Source of the DNA: an uncultured Lachnospiraceae bacterium
GTDB taxonomy: Bacteria; Bacillota; Clostridia; Lachnospirales; Lachnospiraceae
Assembly: GCA_902793995.1 (NCBI GenBank)
Contig: CADBFP010000011.1
Location: 1 to 53,606 of the forward strand
Reading direction: 5' to 3'
Length of the DNA: 53,606 nt
Below are positions 40,760 through 52,600 of the stretch, piece after piece. Below the pieces are notes generated by a model. That model was given only the letters and a program-made list of their open reading frames with translations, did not search any database and was not told the DNA's origin. Position numbers and translations under genes: made by a program. Position 1 is the stretch's first letter. Each line of letters opens with the position of its first letter.

Positions 40760-41635
40760 ATGATAAAAGGGAAAACCCGTGTTTCTTTGTTGATTGCCCT
40801 GCTTGTCAGTGCGGCTGTGCTTTGCGCCGCCTGCGGATCCAAGGCATCTTCCCCCCGCGCCGCCGGGGAAATCATAGAAGAGATGGTGGTGGACTACGGT
40901 CACTACGGCGCGGAAGCCTCCTCCCGGGTAAAGGATTTGCTGAAGGAACTCTCCGCCGCCGATGCCGGCCTGGGAACCCGCTGGGAGAAGATTTGCCGGC
41001 TCTGGAGCTCCCTGGACACGGAATTGAAACTCAATTACGATGTGCTGCCGGACGGCCTTCCCGACACGGAGGAGCTCTGCATCGTGGCCCTGGGCTTTCA
41101 GCTGGAGCCGGACGGAACCATGCGGGAAGAGCTGATCCAGCGCCTGAATGTGCTGCTCCGCAGTGCGGAAAAGTATCCCCGTGCCTATGTGGTCTGCACC
41201 GGGGGCGGCACGGCGGCGGAAAACAAATCCGCCACGGAGGCCGGTGAAATGGCGAAATGGCTGATAGCTAACGGGGTGGCTGAAAAGCGCATCATCGTGG
41301 AGGACAATTCCCTGACCACAGCGCAGAATGCGATATTCACTTACGATATCCTGACCACCCAGTATCCCGCTGTCCGGAAGATTGCCCTGGTATCCAGTGA
41401 TTATCACATTGCCACCGGCACCCTGCTGTTCAGTGCGGAATCGCTATTGCGGGCCGCCACCCCGGGCAGTGAGAAGCTGGAAGTGATATCCAATGCCGCC
41501 TGGAAAGCGCCCTCCGGATCCTTATCTGCCATGTTTCAGGCCGGAGCATTGATAGAGCTCTCCGGGGATACGGAAACGGCCTTCGAGATTTATTATGATA
41601 ATTATGATATTCATGAACTGCCGCCGTTGAAGTGA
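40760..41635 (+). CDS. DUF218 (YdcF-like) lipoprotein
   Basis: This 291-residue protein has a signal peptide with a lipobox ending LCAAC. An N-terminal helical region precedes a DUF218 domain with IVALGFQL, YVVCTGGG, DNSLTTAQNAIF and VSSDYHIATGTLLF. It is a paralogue of the gene at 4110 but is anchored by lipid rather than by several helices. It would act outside the membrane in envelope metabolism, although no reaction is established. AAAGGAG precedes the ATG, and a strong terminator follows. Confidence 0.85.
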   Translation: MIKGKTRVSLLIALLVSAAVLCAACGSKASSPRAAGEIIEEMVVDYGHYGAEASSRVKDLLKELSAADAGLGTRWEKICRLWSSLDTELKLNYDVLPDGLPDTEELCIVALGFQLEPDGTMREELIQRLNVLLRSAEKYPRAYVVCTGGGTAAENKSATEAGEMAKWLIANGVAEKRIIVEDNSLTTAQNAIFTYDILTTQYPAVRKIALVSSDYHIATGTLLFSAESLLRAATPGSEKLEVISNAAWKAPSGSLSAMFQAGALIELSGDTETAFEIYYDNYDIHELPPLK

Positions 41636-41670
41636 GCGAGGGGGCAGGATCCATGAAAGTTCCGGCTTTG

Positions 41671-41700
41671 TTGGGAGTTTCTTACTCCCAATTTTTTTTT
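41671..41700 (+). terminator. Intrinsic terminator after the DUF218 lipoprotein gene
   Basis: TTGGGAGT and ACTCCCAA form a perfect eight-base stem with loop TTCTT, followed by nine T residues. Confidence 0.9.
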
Positions 41701-41709
41701 GCCCGCTGC

Positions 41710-41771
41710 TTGCATAATCCCTGAAACTGTGTATAATGATAGTAAGAATATCACGGTAGTTGGACTATCAC
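41710..41771 (+). promoter_or_regulatory. Promoter and candidate operator of the TetR-LuxR operon
   Basis: TTGCAT (41710-41715), 16 bases, TATAAT (41732-41737). Just downstream GATAGT and ACTATC form a spaced inverted repeat, and TATCAC occurs twice. These are plausible sites for autoregulation by the TetR protein. Confidence 0.55.
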
Positions 41772-41828
41772 AGTCAAGATTGCGGGGGGCGCTTTTTTAC
41801 AGTGTTTCCCCAAAGAGCGAGGAGAAAT

Positions 41829-42506
41829 ATGCGAAATCAAGAAAAAGACGCCGCCGAACAGGCAAAGCGCAGACAAAGCTTTATGGAAGAAGGCTTTGCC
41901 CTTTTTTCCAGCAGAAATATTGAAGGAGTCAGTTTGCAGGATGTGGCCAAGGCCAGCGGATACGGCATAGCCACCCTGTACCGCTATTTCAGCACCAAGG
42001 CCGGCTTTGCCGTGGCCATAGCGGAGTGGAAATGGGGAGAGTTCTTTGAAGAAAACCGCAAGCGCCGGCCCGGGGACAACTTCCTGGGAGGAAGCGCGGC
42101 GGATATGTTTGCCTTCTATCTGGATTCCTTCCTGGAAATTTATCGGCATAACAAAGCCTTGCTGCGCTTTAATCAGTTATTTAACATCTACCTGCAGGCG
42201 GAGGATACGGAGGCCGGTACCCTGGAGGCCTACCGCAGCCTGATGAAACCCATTACGGACTTTTTCCATGGGATGTATGAACGGGCCAGACAGGACGGCA
42301 CCGTGCGCACGGACATTTCGGAAACGGAAATGCTCTCCGTCACCATCCATCTGATGCTGGCCGCTGTGACCCGCTATGCAGTAGGACTGGTATACCAGCC
42401 GGCGGACGGTTTTGATGATATGCAGGAATTGGAAACCCTGAGGGATATGCTGTTTATGAAATACACGCAGCCCCATACTGAAATGCACTGCAGTGAAGGG
42501 ATGTGA
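41829..42506 (+). CDS. TetR/AcrR-family transcriptional regulator
   Basis: This 225-residue protein has a TetR DNA-binding domain in residues ~17-62 (GFALFSSRNIEGVSLQDVAKASG, then IATLYRYFSTKAGF). A helical ligand-binding and dimerisation domain follows. GAGGAG supports the ATG at 41,829; an upstream in-frame start overlaps the promoter. The LuxR-type gene begins four bases after its stop, so both are probably coexpressed. The ligand is unknown. Confidence 0.9.
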   Translation: MRNQEKDAAEQAKRRQSFMEEGFALFSSRNIEGVSLQDVAKASGYGIATLYRYFSTKAGFAVAIAEWKWGEFFEENRKRRPGDNFLGGSAADMFAFYLDSFLEIYRHNKALLRFNQLFNIYLQAEDTEAGTLEAYRSLMKPITDFFHGMYERARQDGTVRTDISETEMLSVTIHLMLAAVTRYAVGLVYQPADGFDDMQELETLRDMLFMKYTQPHTEMHCSEGM

Positions 42507-42510
42507 AACA

Positions 42511-43515
42511 ATGAACGGAATGACAAAGGAAAAACCAAACATTCGGCAAATCATGCCGCTGGTGAGCCGGTCTTTTGCCCCCGGAACAGGCAAGGAGATG
42601 ATAGAAACAATCCCGGATCCGGAAGAAAGGAAAATGGCTGCAGCGGAGTATTGCCTGTTCAGCGGAAAGGCGGAGGAGGCCGCCGCGTTGGCAGAACCAT
42701 TCCTGACCCACCCGGATCCGGCTCTATGCCTGTCCGCACATATTGTATATTGCATATCCGGCGTGACCCTGGGACGCGTGGACGAGGCGCAAAGAATTCT
42801 GGAGGCTTTGGAAACCCTCGTTGTTGAAAAAAGCGCGCCGGTCACGGGAGATTATTGTGCGGATGTGGTCAGGGTTTTACTTCACCTGCCGGAGAAACGT
42901 CCGGAAAAGCTGGATGCCATACCCTCCTCGCTGCCGGAGGGGGCCCGCTTTTTCCTGTGCTATGTTAAGGCACTGCGGGAATATCTGCGGGGCGAATACG
43001 GGAAAGCGGAAGGCATAGCAGCCGCGGCGCTGACACTGAGCGAGAACCGCTATCCCATCCCCGCCATCTATCTGCATGTCATTTCCACCATTTCTCTGAT
43101 GCGGCGGGAACGCTTGGAAGAGGCAATCGGCCATTTTGCCGCTGCATGGGAACTGGCGCTGCCGGACGAATTGTTTTCACCCTTCGGTGAGCATTATGTG
43201 CTTCTGTCCGGCCTTAACAAGAAGCTGATCAAGCCGGAACTTCAGGAGAAATACCAGGAGATAAGCAAATATGCGGACCGCTATTTCTCCAATTGGATTA
43301 CCATTCACAACAGCCATACCGGCCAGCAGGTGGCACCGGGTCTTACCAAAATGGAATCCACGGTGGCTACCTTGTTTTCCCGGGGATGGAGCGTTAAGGA
43401 AATTGCGCACCATCTGGGGGTCTCGAACAACACGGTTAAGCAACATCTTTCCGAAACCTATCAAAAACTGGGGGTCAACAGGCGGGAGCAGCTGCGTGAC
43501 TTTCTGCTGCGCTGA
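42511..43515 (+). CDS. LuxR-type HTH regulator with helical N-terminal domain
   Basis: This 334-residue protein has a C-terminal LuxR/GerE HTH in the last ~60 residues: LTKMESTVATLFSRGWSVKEI, then GVSNNTVKQHLSETYQKLGV. The first 270 residues look like TPR-type helical hairpins (AAAEYCLFSGKAEEAAALAEP, then RVDEAQRILEALETL). They resemble the sensor part of MalT-like proteins but without the P-loop ATPase. No receiver domain is present. It is 114 bases upstream of the giant surface-protein gene on the same strand and may control it. A GTG at 42,493 is in frame, but the ATG at 42,511 avoids overlap. Confidence 0.87.
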   Translation: MNGMTKEKPNIRQIMPLVSRSFAPGTGKEMIETIPDPEERKMAAAEYCLFSGKAEEAAALAEPFLTHPDPALCLSAHIVYCISGVTLGRVDEAQRILEALETLVVEKSAPVTGDYCADVVRVLLHLPEKRPEKLDAIPSSLPEGARFFLCYVKALREYLRGEYGKAEGIAAAALTLSENRYPIPAIYLHVISTISLMRRERLEEAIGHFAAAWELALPDELFSPFGEHYVLLSGLNKKLIKPELQEKYQEISKYADRYFSNWITIHNSHTGQQVAPGLTKMESTVATLFSRGWSVKEIAHHLGVSNNTVKQHLSETYQKLGVNRREQLRDFLLR

Positions 43516-43581
43516 AAGCCCGGCGCGCACCTCCCCCATTTTGACCCTGTTTTGGGTGATTTTAAGCAAATAATAAACAAG

Positions 43582-43587
43582 TATAAT
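43582..43587 (+). promoter_or_regulatory. -10 box of the giant surface-protein gene
   Basis: TATAAT precedes the ATG by 42 bases in an AT-rich stretch, with no good -35 box at 16-18 bases. Weak -35 recognition fits dependence on an activator. An imperfect GACCC/GGGTGA repeat lies upstream (43542-43559). Confidence 0.45.
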
Positions 43588-43629
43588 GTAGATAGGAAGA
43601 GTGGGTCTGATTAAGAAAGGAATTCGAAT

Positions 43630-46600
43630 ATGAAAACAAGAAAGAGACTGTTTGCCGCTATACTCGCCCTGGTGATGATCCTCTCCACGCTGCCTGTCAG
43701 CGCCGCCGGGGAAAGTGCTCCTTCGGCTAAAGGCGCGGGCATTCCCGGCCTGAAAGAAATCAAATTATCTTCCTCACAAAAACCGAATGGAAGCTATTAT
43801 TTAGGCGATATGGGAAGGGCGACTGCGGTCTGGGAAAATGAGGCCGCAGCCAAAGACATCGTCTGGTCTGTGGAAACGCCTGACGACACGGTTGAAATTA
43901 CCATTGATCAGTCTTCGGGAGAGTTTACGGTGATGAAAGCCCAGCTGCCCCCCGGCGGGGAAGAAGGGACCGTACCATGCACCATCAAGGCCACGGCCCG
44001 GATAGACGGTACAGACTATACGGAGACCAGGGAATTGAAGGTTTACAGAAGCCATGAGCTTTCTCCGTATCGCAACTCGGGGATAGTGATAGACCGGAGA
44101 TTTTTAACCAGACCAAACAAAACCACCTACGAGACCGGTGAATATCTTGATCTGACGGGTATGGTGATTGAGTTTATATACAATGATGGAAAGAAATGGA
44201 CATCGGTCAACGGTGCCGACTGCGATTTATTGTGTGAGGGCTGGGATGAAATAGAGAAAAGACCGCTGGAGCTGACGGACAAACAGCTGGTTGTCGTCCC
44301 AGACCATCGTTTTTCCAATGTGTACTTCAATCCGATCTACATAAATATTATCGTCAATGAGGGAGTGGAACGCCCAGTGGAGCTTGATGTGGGCTCCAAC
44401 GGAACTGCTTCCGTGTCTCCCCTGTCTGCCAAGCCTGGTAGTGATATCAAAATAACAGCTGTTCCGAATGAAGGATATGTGCTTGATAAAATCACATGGA
44501 AGCCGGAGGATGGCAGCGAAAAGAACATCACGGAAAGCGCGAGCTTTACCATGCCGGCCAAAAATGCTTTCGTTAAGGTTCGGTTTAAGCCTGCCCCCCG
44601 CACGGTGCGTTTCATGGATGGGGAAGAGGTACTTTTCTCTCAAGCCGTGGAGTACGGCCACCAGGCAGCGAAGCCTGCTTCGGATCCGGAAAAGAACGGC
44701 TGGGAATTTGCAGGCTGGTACGCCGACCCGGCATGCAGCCAGGCCTTTGACTTTAATCAAGATATCAGGTCCGATACCCCTGTTTATGCAAAATTTAAAA
44801 TGCGCACCACCATGTCGATTCGTGTTCCGGATAAGCCCCTGGATGTGGAGGAGTGGATGGATGCGTATTTTACCGTCAGCCCCGATCTCAATCCTACGGA
44901 AAGGATCATACTCTTGCCCGACCTGTTCACCGTAAAGGCGGGGGATCAGGACCTGGGTTCCTTTTATGATCCCGTACGCGCCAAGCCGGAGCTTATGTGG
45001 TCCTTTACGGCCTCCGAGCTGGGAGTAGGAACCCACACCATAAGCGTCAGCTATGGGGGCAATAATAAATATACCGGGTGCAGCGGAAGCTTTACGGTCA
45101 ATGTTATCGAAAAAGAGTCGATGCAGGTGGTAGATTTTTCGCCTCAGACGGCGCCGGTAAACACGGCCTATACCGTGAGCGGCCGGATCCTGGACGAGAG
45201 CGGCAATCCCATTGCCAACAAATCCATGAGCGTTGTCAATCAGGTGGGCTACGGTGTCACCGGCAAGACGGATCAGGAGGGGCGCTTCTCCGTGGTGATG
45301 AACCGGGATATCCCCGGCGAGCACGGCAAAACCATAGAGATTAAGGTGGTTTCTTCCGCTAACGATAGCTACAAACGGCTAATCAGTCCTCATTCGATTC
45401 AATTCATTGATGGATACACTGTCAGCGTCATCGCAAACCCTGCCGAGGGCGGCACGGTTGCCGGCGGGGGCGACTATGCGGTGGGGACGGAAGTCACCGT
45501 CACGGCCACACCCAAGGAAGGCTATGTCTTCCGGTATTGGTGGGATGGGAAAAACTATAGCAACGATCCCATTTATACCTTCACCGTCATGGGGGAGATT
45601 TCCCTGATTGCATATTTTGACAAATTGGTCAATGTCAGCGTTACCGCCTCCCCTGCCGAGGGAGGCACGGTTACGGGCGGCGGCATCTATACGGCGAGCA
45701 TGGTCCCCGTCACCGCCACGGCCAATCCGGGCTATGTCTTCGCGGGCTGGTACGATGGGGATAAATTGAAGAGCTATAATGCGCGCTACGATCTACCGGT
45801 GGGATCTTCGGACAAAAATCTGACAGCCCGCTTCGTGCGCGTTGATGTGAATGTGGTCGATGAGGACGGATATCCTGTTGACACCGGGGTTTATACCGTG
45901 AGATTGATAGCTGACCAAGGCTATATATTTGGTTATTCCTACACTGGATTAATGGTTAGAGTCCAGATTGATTATCCTAGCTCTAATTGGGTGATAACCC
46001 GAATTGAGGGAGCTTATAGTTCGTTTGGAACAAATTCGGTATGGACGGATATCGTCGATGGCGGAGGCAATCAGGATTTGTATAGTGATTTAGGCAGATA
46101 TGATTTCACTATGCCGGATGGTCCTGTGACAATAACAGTGACGCTTTATTATTGGCAGCCTGATGACTTCTGGATTGCGCTGAATGCATCTCCGCGTGAA
46201 GGCGGTGACGTGTTTGGTGGTGGTAATCACTTTCTACCTGGTGAACCAGTTGAGCTAATTGCCTTTCCGAATCCCGGCTATCAGTTCGTCGGCTGGACGG
46301 AGAACGGCGAACAGGTTAGCACCGACAACCCTTACATATTCCCTGTCACCGGTTACCGAACTCTAACGGCCCGGTTCAAGCGAAAGATCACGGAGGAACA
46401 GGGCGGATTCCAAGTGCTTACGCTGGATGTGTCCGAGTTTCAAAATCATTCTTCCGATTTTGTTTACCTGTCCTACACGGAGTTCAGCGACACGGCTTAC
46501 AACAAGTCCTTTCCGCTGGATCCCTCGCAGCTGAGCCTGTCTGTGGACGGCGTCCAGTTAGCGGCGGACTACCATTTGCATGAAAGCCTGGGGCCTTGCT

Positions 46601-49600
46601 TCAAGCTGGATGGCCGCACCTTCCCGGTCGGCGAGCACAGCTTCCGGTTGCGCTGGGCGGGGGACGAAAGCTATGCCCCTCACGATAGCAATGTGTACCG
46701 GGCGACCCATAAAATGCGGGTGAGGGCGGTGTACGACAATTCCTCAGGCGTCGTCTACCGGGGGGAAGATATTGTGCTCCGCCTGCTGGAGGATCAAACC
46801 GGAACGCCGCTGAAGAACTCAGCGGTGACGCTTACCCTAAATGGTGTGGATTATACCAAAACGACAGACGAGGAAGGCTTCGCCAAACTGAATATAGATG
46901 TGGATCCTGGCGAGTATACCATCACCGCGACTTACCAGGGAGACGAGACGCACTATCCCCTGAATCAGACATATCCTGTTCAGGTCAGATGGCGGGTGCG
47001 GATGATCAAGGAATACGCAAGCCCCATATACTCGAGGCAGGGCGAGGGCCTTAAGATCCGCCTGCTGGACGATCAAAGCGGAACGCCGATAGGGAGCGGC
47101 AGGATTGTCACGTTCATGATAAACGAGGTAAAGTATGAGCGGGAAACAGACGATGAAGGCGTCGCCTTGCTGAAGATAAACCTGCCCCCCGGTGTGTATG
47201 ACGCGACCGCGTCTTACGAGGGTCAGCAGCTATCCGACACATTCGAAGTCAGGTCGCGGGTGAGGTTAGTGACCTACGACCTCGCAAAAGCATACGGCAG
47301 CCCCGATCAGTTTAAGGCAACCCTGCTGGATGATATAGACGAAACGCCGGTGGCGGGGCAGACAGTGCAGTTTAGTATTAACGGCGTGTTTTATAAAAAA
47401 GTTTCAAACGACGATGGCGTCGCCGCACTGCCTATAAGACTGTTGCCCGGTGAGTATATCATCACCACTACTTATAATGGCATTGACCGGGCCAACAGAG
47501 TCATCGTGACCGAGAGTATCTACCCGCCACAGCACCGCTATGCCGTCAGCGTCAGCATCTCCCCCGGGGAGGGCGGCCAGGTGAGCGGCGGCGGTGACTT
47601 TGCGGGGGGCGAGAGCGCAACCCTCACCGCCGCCCCGAACGAGGGCTACCGCTTTGTCGGCTGGAGCAGAGGCGGCGTACAGGTCAGCAGCGATAACCCC
47701 TATCGCTTCACCGTCACCGAAAACCGGTATCTGACGGCGGTGTTTCAGGAGCGGTCTGCCTCCTGCACCGTTAAGGCCGGCTTCGCCCCGCTGTCCCTTT
47801 CCGGCCATATCCAGGTGAGCGGTGCGGGCACATACCCGGAGGGAAGCCAGGTCACCCTCACGGCCAGTCCGGCCGGGCCGGAGAACCGGACTTTCCTGGG
47901 CTGGGTCGATAACGCCAGCAACACCATCATCAGCCGGGAGAACCCCTACCACTTCACGGTGCTGCAGGACATGAACCTGACGGCGGTGTTTGGCGCCGGC
48001 AGCGCGCCGCTTGTGACAAGCTATCCCCTCTGGATAGGCGACACGCAGGTGGATGAGGCCAACAAGGACGACATTCCCGGCGTCACCGGGGAGAATGCAA
48101 AAGCCTCCTTTGATCCTGCCACCAACACCCTGACCCTTGAAAATGTCACCGGCGTGAGCGGCAGCACCATGGGGGCGCTTATCACCGCCGAAGGGATTGA
48201 TTTGACGGTAGCGGGCAGCGCAGTCCTGGAGGATAATACCGTTGATATGGGCATCCAGGTGGCCCCCGGCAGCCTGACGCTGGAGGGTGACTTCACCATT
48301 ACGGCAGGAAGCTATGGCATTTATGTGCAGAAGAATGTAACCATGGTCGGGGGCAGGCTCTTCGCCAAAGGAGGCGCCTGCGGCATTTATTCCGCCCGGG
48401 GAGATCTGATGGTAAAGAGCGGCACGCTGGAGGCCGAGGGCAGCATGTGGGCCCTGGGGACAGCCCCCGACCTTTCCGGCTATACAGGCGAATATGAAGT
48501 CCTGGTGAAGGAGGATTACAATGCGGCGGCGGGGGCAGGCCCCTGGGACGGAGACTTTAACCGTAATCCCCTGGGCGGAAGCAGTTCTCTGTATAAATAT
48601 GTCAAAATCGCGCCCCGCAGCAGTCAGCCGGCAGAAAAATACCATATAAACATAGTGGCGCCCCCGGAGGTGACGCTGAGTTATACGGCGCTTTCCGAGG
48701 ATGGTGCCTGGGGAAATCCTAAGTATGATACACCGATTGCGGAAGCAGCAGCGGGGCAGGATGTTTTGGTGTTTGCCCAGGTGGATCAGAGTCACTATGA
48801 TTTTGAAGGTTCAGATACATTTCGGCTGCTGGGAAGTAATCAGATTCTTCAAGACTGGAACAATCCAGCCACGCACGTCTTCCTGAATTATTTTGAAATG
48901 CCCGCCAATGATGTGACCGTCGTCATTTTGCCTGTCAGAAAAACAAATGATGGAAGGGGCAGAATGGCGCGCTGCTGCATCTGGTTGGACGGGGATGAAA
49001 GTATATTGGATGAGCAGTGGATTTATGCGGAAAAAATGCCCGCGCCGGAAAAACTTGAAGACAAAACCGGCAAAGTTCCTGTAAAGGCTGATGACGCCGG
49101 CGGGAGCTATGTTTTCGATCACTGGTACTACGAGCAGGAAGGCGACTGGAGAATCACCTTTAAGCCGGTATTTAGCAGTGCCCCTGTTGGTGTGCCGTCC
49201 TGTAAGCTCTTATCAATCACAGCGGACGGCGGCACGCTGGAGCCGGCCTTCGATCCCGAAGTGACGGCCTACACCATTACGGTGCCCTACGAAACGGAAG
49301 AAATCGGACTCGTAGCGGAAGATGACAATTGTCTGAGAATCGATGAGAGCGAATGGAAGCCGAATTCACTGCAGCTTTCTTACAATCCTGTTTATCCGAC
49401 TGAGATTATCAAAGCCGAGGGCCGGATTGCGCTGGAGGTGGGTGAAAATGTGGTGCATCTGACGGCAAGCTATATAAATGGAGTGTTTGAAGAAACGGAA
49501 TACACCGTCACCATTAAGCGTGCGGCCCCGCCGCCCCGTACCGTGACTTTCCAGGTGATAAACGGCAGCTGGGAGGATGGGTCGGATAAGAAGCAGCTGA

Positions 49601-52600
49601 CGGTGCCGGAAGGCACGAAGCTGACAGCGGCGGAGATCCCGGCCGGCACGCCTGACAGCGGCTTTGGCGCGGGCACATGGGACACGGATCCCGTGGGCCA
49701 GACGGTGAGCGGCGATGTGACCTTTACCTGGACCTACAGGCACTTTAAGATCCGCTATGAGATGGTAGGGGATGCCGCCATCGGCACGCCCCCTGCGGAA
49801 AGACAGACCGAGTGGTGGGGAACCGAAAGCCGGGAGGTGCTGGGCGGCAGTGCGCTCCTTGAACGGCCCGTGATTCTGAATGAGCAGTATGACTTTGGCG
49901 GGATCTGGTACACGGATCAGGCCTGCACCCAGCAGGCAGACGGCTGGGCGGCCCTCGATGGGGATGTGACCCTCTACGGCGCATGGACGGGGCCTTATGC
50001 GGTCATCGATCAGGTGATGCTGGACTTCGTACCGCCTGTGGTGGGCGATCCTATCCCCGCCGGGCAATATTATGCCGGCGGCATGGGAGACGGCCTTCCC
50101 GAGGCGCTGGGGGTGACCCAGCCCGCTGAAATGGACGACAGGACGCTGGTTTTCTTTGCAAGCTATGAACTGGACGGCAGCGAGGGAAGCGTCTTCGAGG
50201 CCGGAAAGACTTATACGCTCCGGGTGATCCTGGGGCTGGCGGATCCCCGGACGCAGCGTTTTCAGGGACACGGAGAGGGCGAAAACTATAAGCTTTTGGT
50301 GACGGGCGCGACGGGCAGCATTGCATTTGTTGCCGGCACCCAGACGGAGGTGCAGCTGGCGGTCACGCCGGTGGAGCAGTACAGCATCAATTCCGTGGTC
50401 AATCCCTCCGAGGCCGGCAGCATCAGCTTTGCCGATGCTCAAACGGGCGGCAATGCCATCACCGCTGCCAAGGCAGGGGAAACGGTTCATATCATCCTGC
50501 CCCCGGCCGGAGGCGGCTATATGGCTTTAGATCTGGTCTGCCAGGGCGATACCAGCGGCAAAGAAGTGACTGTCGACATGTTTAAGATTAACGACAGAAT
50601 CTATCGCGCCAGCTTTATGATGCCCGAAGAGCCGGTGACGGTGACCGCAAGCTTTGTGGATATCGCCGCCCCCCGCAAGATCACGGTAGTTTGCGAGCCT
50701 GAGAGGGCCGGAACGGCCTCTGCCTCCCAGGAGGAAGGCGTGTACGGAGATATGATACGCCTTGCAGCCTCCGCCAAGGAGGGCTGGCTCTTTGATAAGT
50801 GGCAGATTGTTTCCGGCGCAGGCGCCTATCTCGTGAGTGTGTATGGCCTGGAGGGCCATGAGGAGCATCTGCGTATGGGCTACGAGGATGTGAGCCTCAA
50901 GGCATTGTTTGTGGAAGATATCCGCCCCATTGTCCATATCACTTTAGAAGCGCCGGTCTGCGGTGTGCGGCCCTCGGGAGCCGACAGCACGCCTGTCGGC
51001 TCGCCGATTTACACCTACCAGACACCCCGGCCGGAGGCCACTCTCCTGACCCAGGGATGGAGTTTCGCCACTTATGCCGAAAACGGCGAAAACTGGCTGG
51101 GATGGTCCGGCAGTTTCACAGGCTGGAGCAGTAATGTCACCTTCCAAAGCTATCCCTTTAAGGGCGGAGGAACCTACACCGTTTACGGCAAACTGATTCC
51201 CGGCGGCAGCGAAGACCTCAGCCAGGGCGTGCGGGTCTTTGCAAATGGCCGGGAGGGGGCCGCCCGGGTGAGTAGCGGCGGCATCGTATCATTTTATGTT
51301 ACGGTGGAAGCGGTCCATGACTGGGATGAGCCGCAGTATGACTGGGCCTCTGATGATTCCTCTGTTAGCGGCAAGGTTTGCTGCAGGAATGCGGCCTGCG
51401 GCGAGACCCTTCAGGAAACGGTGAATACCACCAAGCGGATTACGGCTCGGGCCACGGAGACTGCTTGCGCCGAGATGAGCTACACCGCTGTATTTACGCA
51501 GCAGCCCTTTACTACCCAGACCAAGACGGTGCTTATTCCGAAGACTCCGTTGAACCTCGGGCTTACGATTAGCGGCTGGACAGAAGGGGAGAAGGAAAGC
51601 CAGCCTCTGCTGAGCGGCAACGACGGCAATGGCGCGGTGACCTACAGCTACCGCCTGGCTGCCGACCCGGATGAGGAGGCCAGCTACAGCGACGGACTGC
51701 CCGCTGTGGCCGGGGACTATGTCCTGCGGGCCAGGGTGGCTGAGACAGTGACCCACCAGGCGGGGGAAGCTTTCGCTGCCTTCACCATTTCCCGCGCCAA
51801 GTTTACCGTGACCTATGTGGTAGAAAACGGCAGTTGGGGGGACGGCACGACCACAGTAAAGACCGAGGAAGTGGAGGAGGGGCAGAACCCTGCTCAGATT
51901 CCTACGGGTATGCTTCCCGCTGTAAATTATGAAGGAGGCAGCTGGGATACCGATCCCAGTGGGGCGGTGATTACGGACAATGCGACCTTTACATACAGCT
52001 TTACAGAGCAGAAACCGCCTGCACCGCCGAAAACCGTTTTTACTATCACCTTCGATCTGGATGGCGGTACATGGGACGGACAGACAGGAAGCGTAAGTCT
52101 GAAGGTGGAAGACGGGACGGATATCATCCTGCCGGAGCCTGAGAAAGCCGGCCATACATTTGATTATTGGGAGGGATCCCGCTATAATGCGGGAGACAGA
52201 TATACGGTGGGCGGAGATCATACCTTTACCGCCCGGTGGAAGCAGAATAGTGTAACGCCTGGCGGTGATCAGCCCGGCGGCGATCAGCCTGGTGGCGATC
52301 AGCCCGGCGGAGACCAGCCTGGCGGTGACCAGCCCGGCGGTGACCAGCCTGGTGGCGATCAACCCGGTGGTGACCAGCCCGGCGGTGACCAGCCTGGTGG
52401 CGATCAACCCGGTGGCGACCAGCCTGGCGGCGACCAGCCTGGCGGCAATGAACCCGGTGGAGACCAGCCCGGCGGTGACCAACCCGGTGGCGACCAGCCC
52501 GGCGGCAATGAACCCGGTGGCGATCAGCCTGGCGGCGATCAGCCCGGCGGTGACCAACCCGGTGGCGACCAGCCCGGCGGAGACCAGCCCGGCGGTGACC

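Noticed and set aside
47404-48795. 463-codon minus-strand frame
   Set aside because: It lies wholly inside the giant plus-strand gene, and its translation shows no domain.
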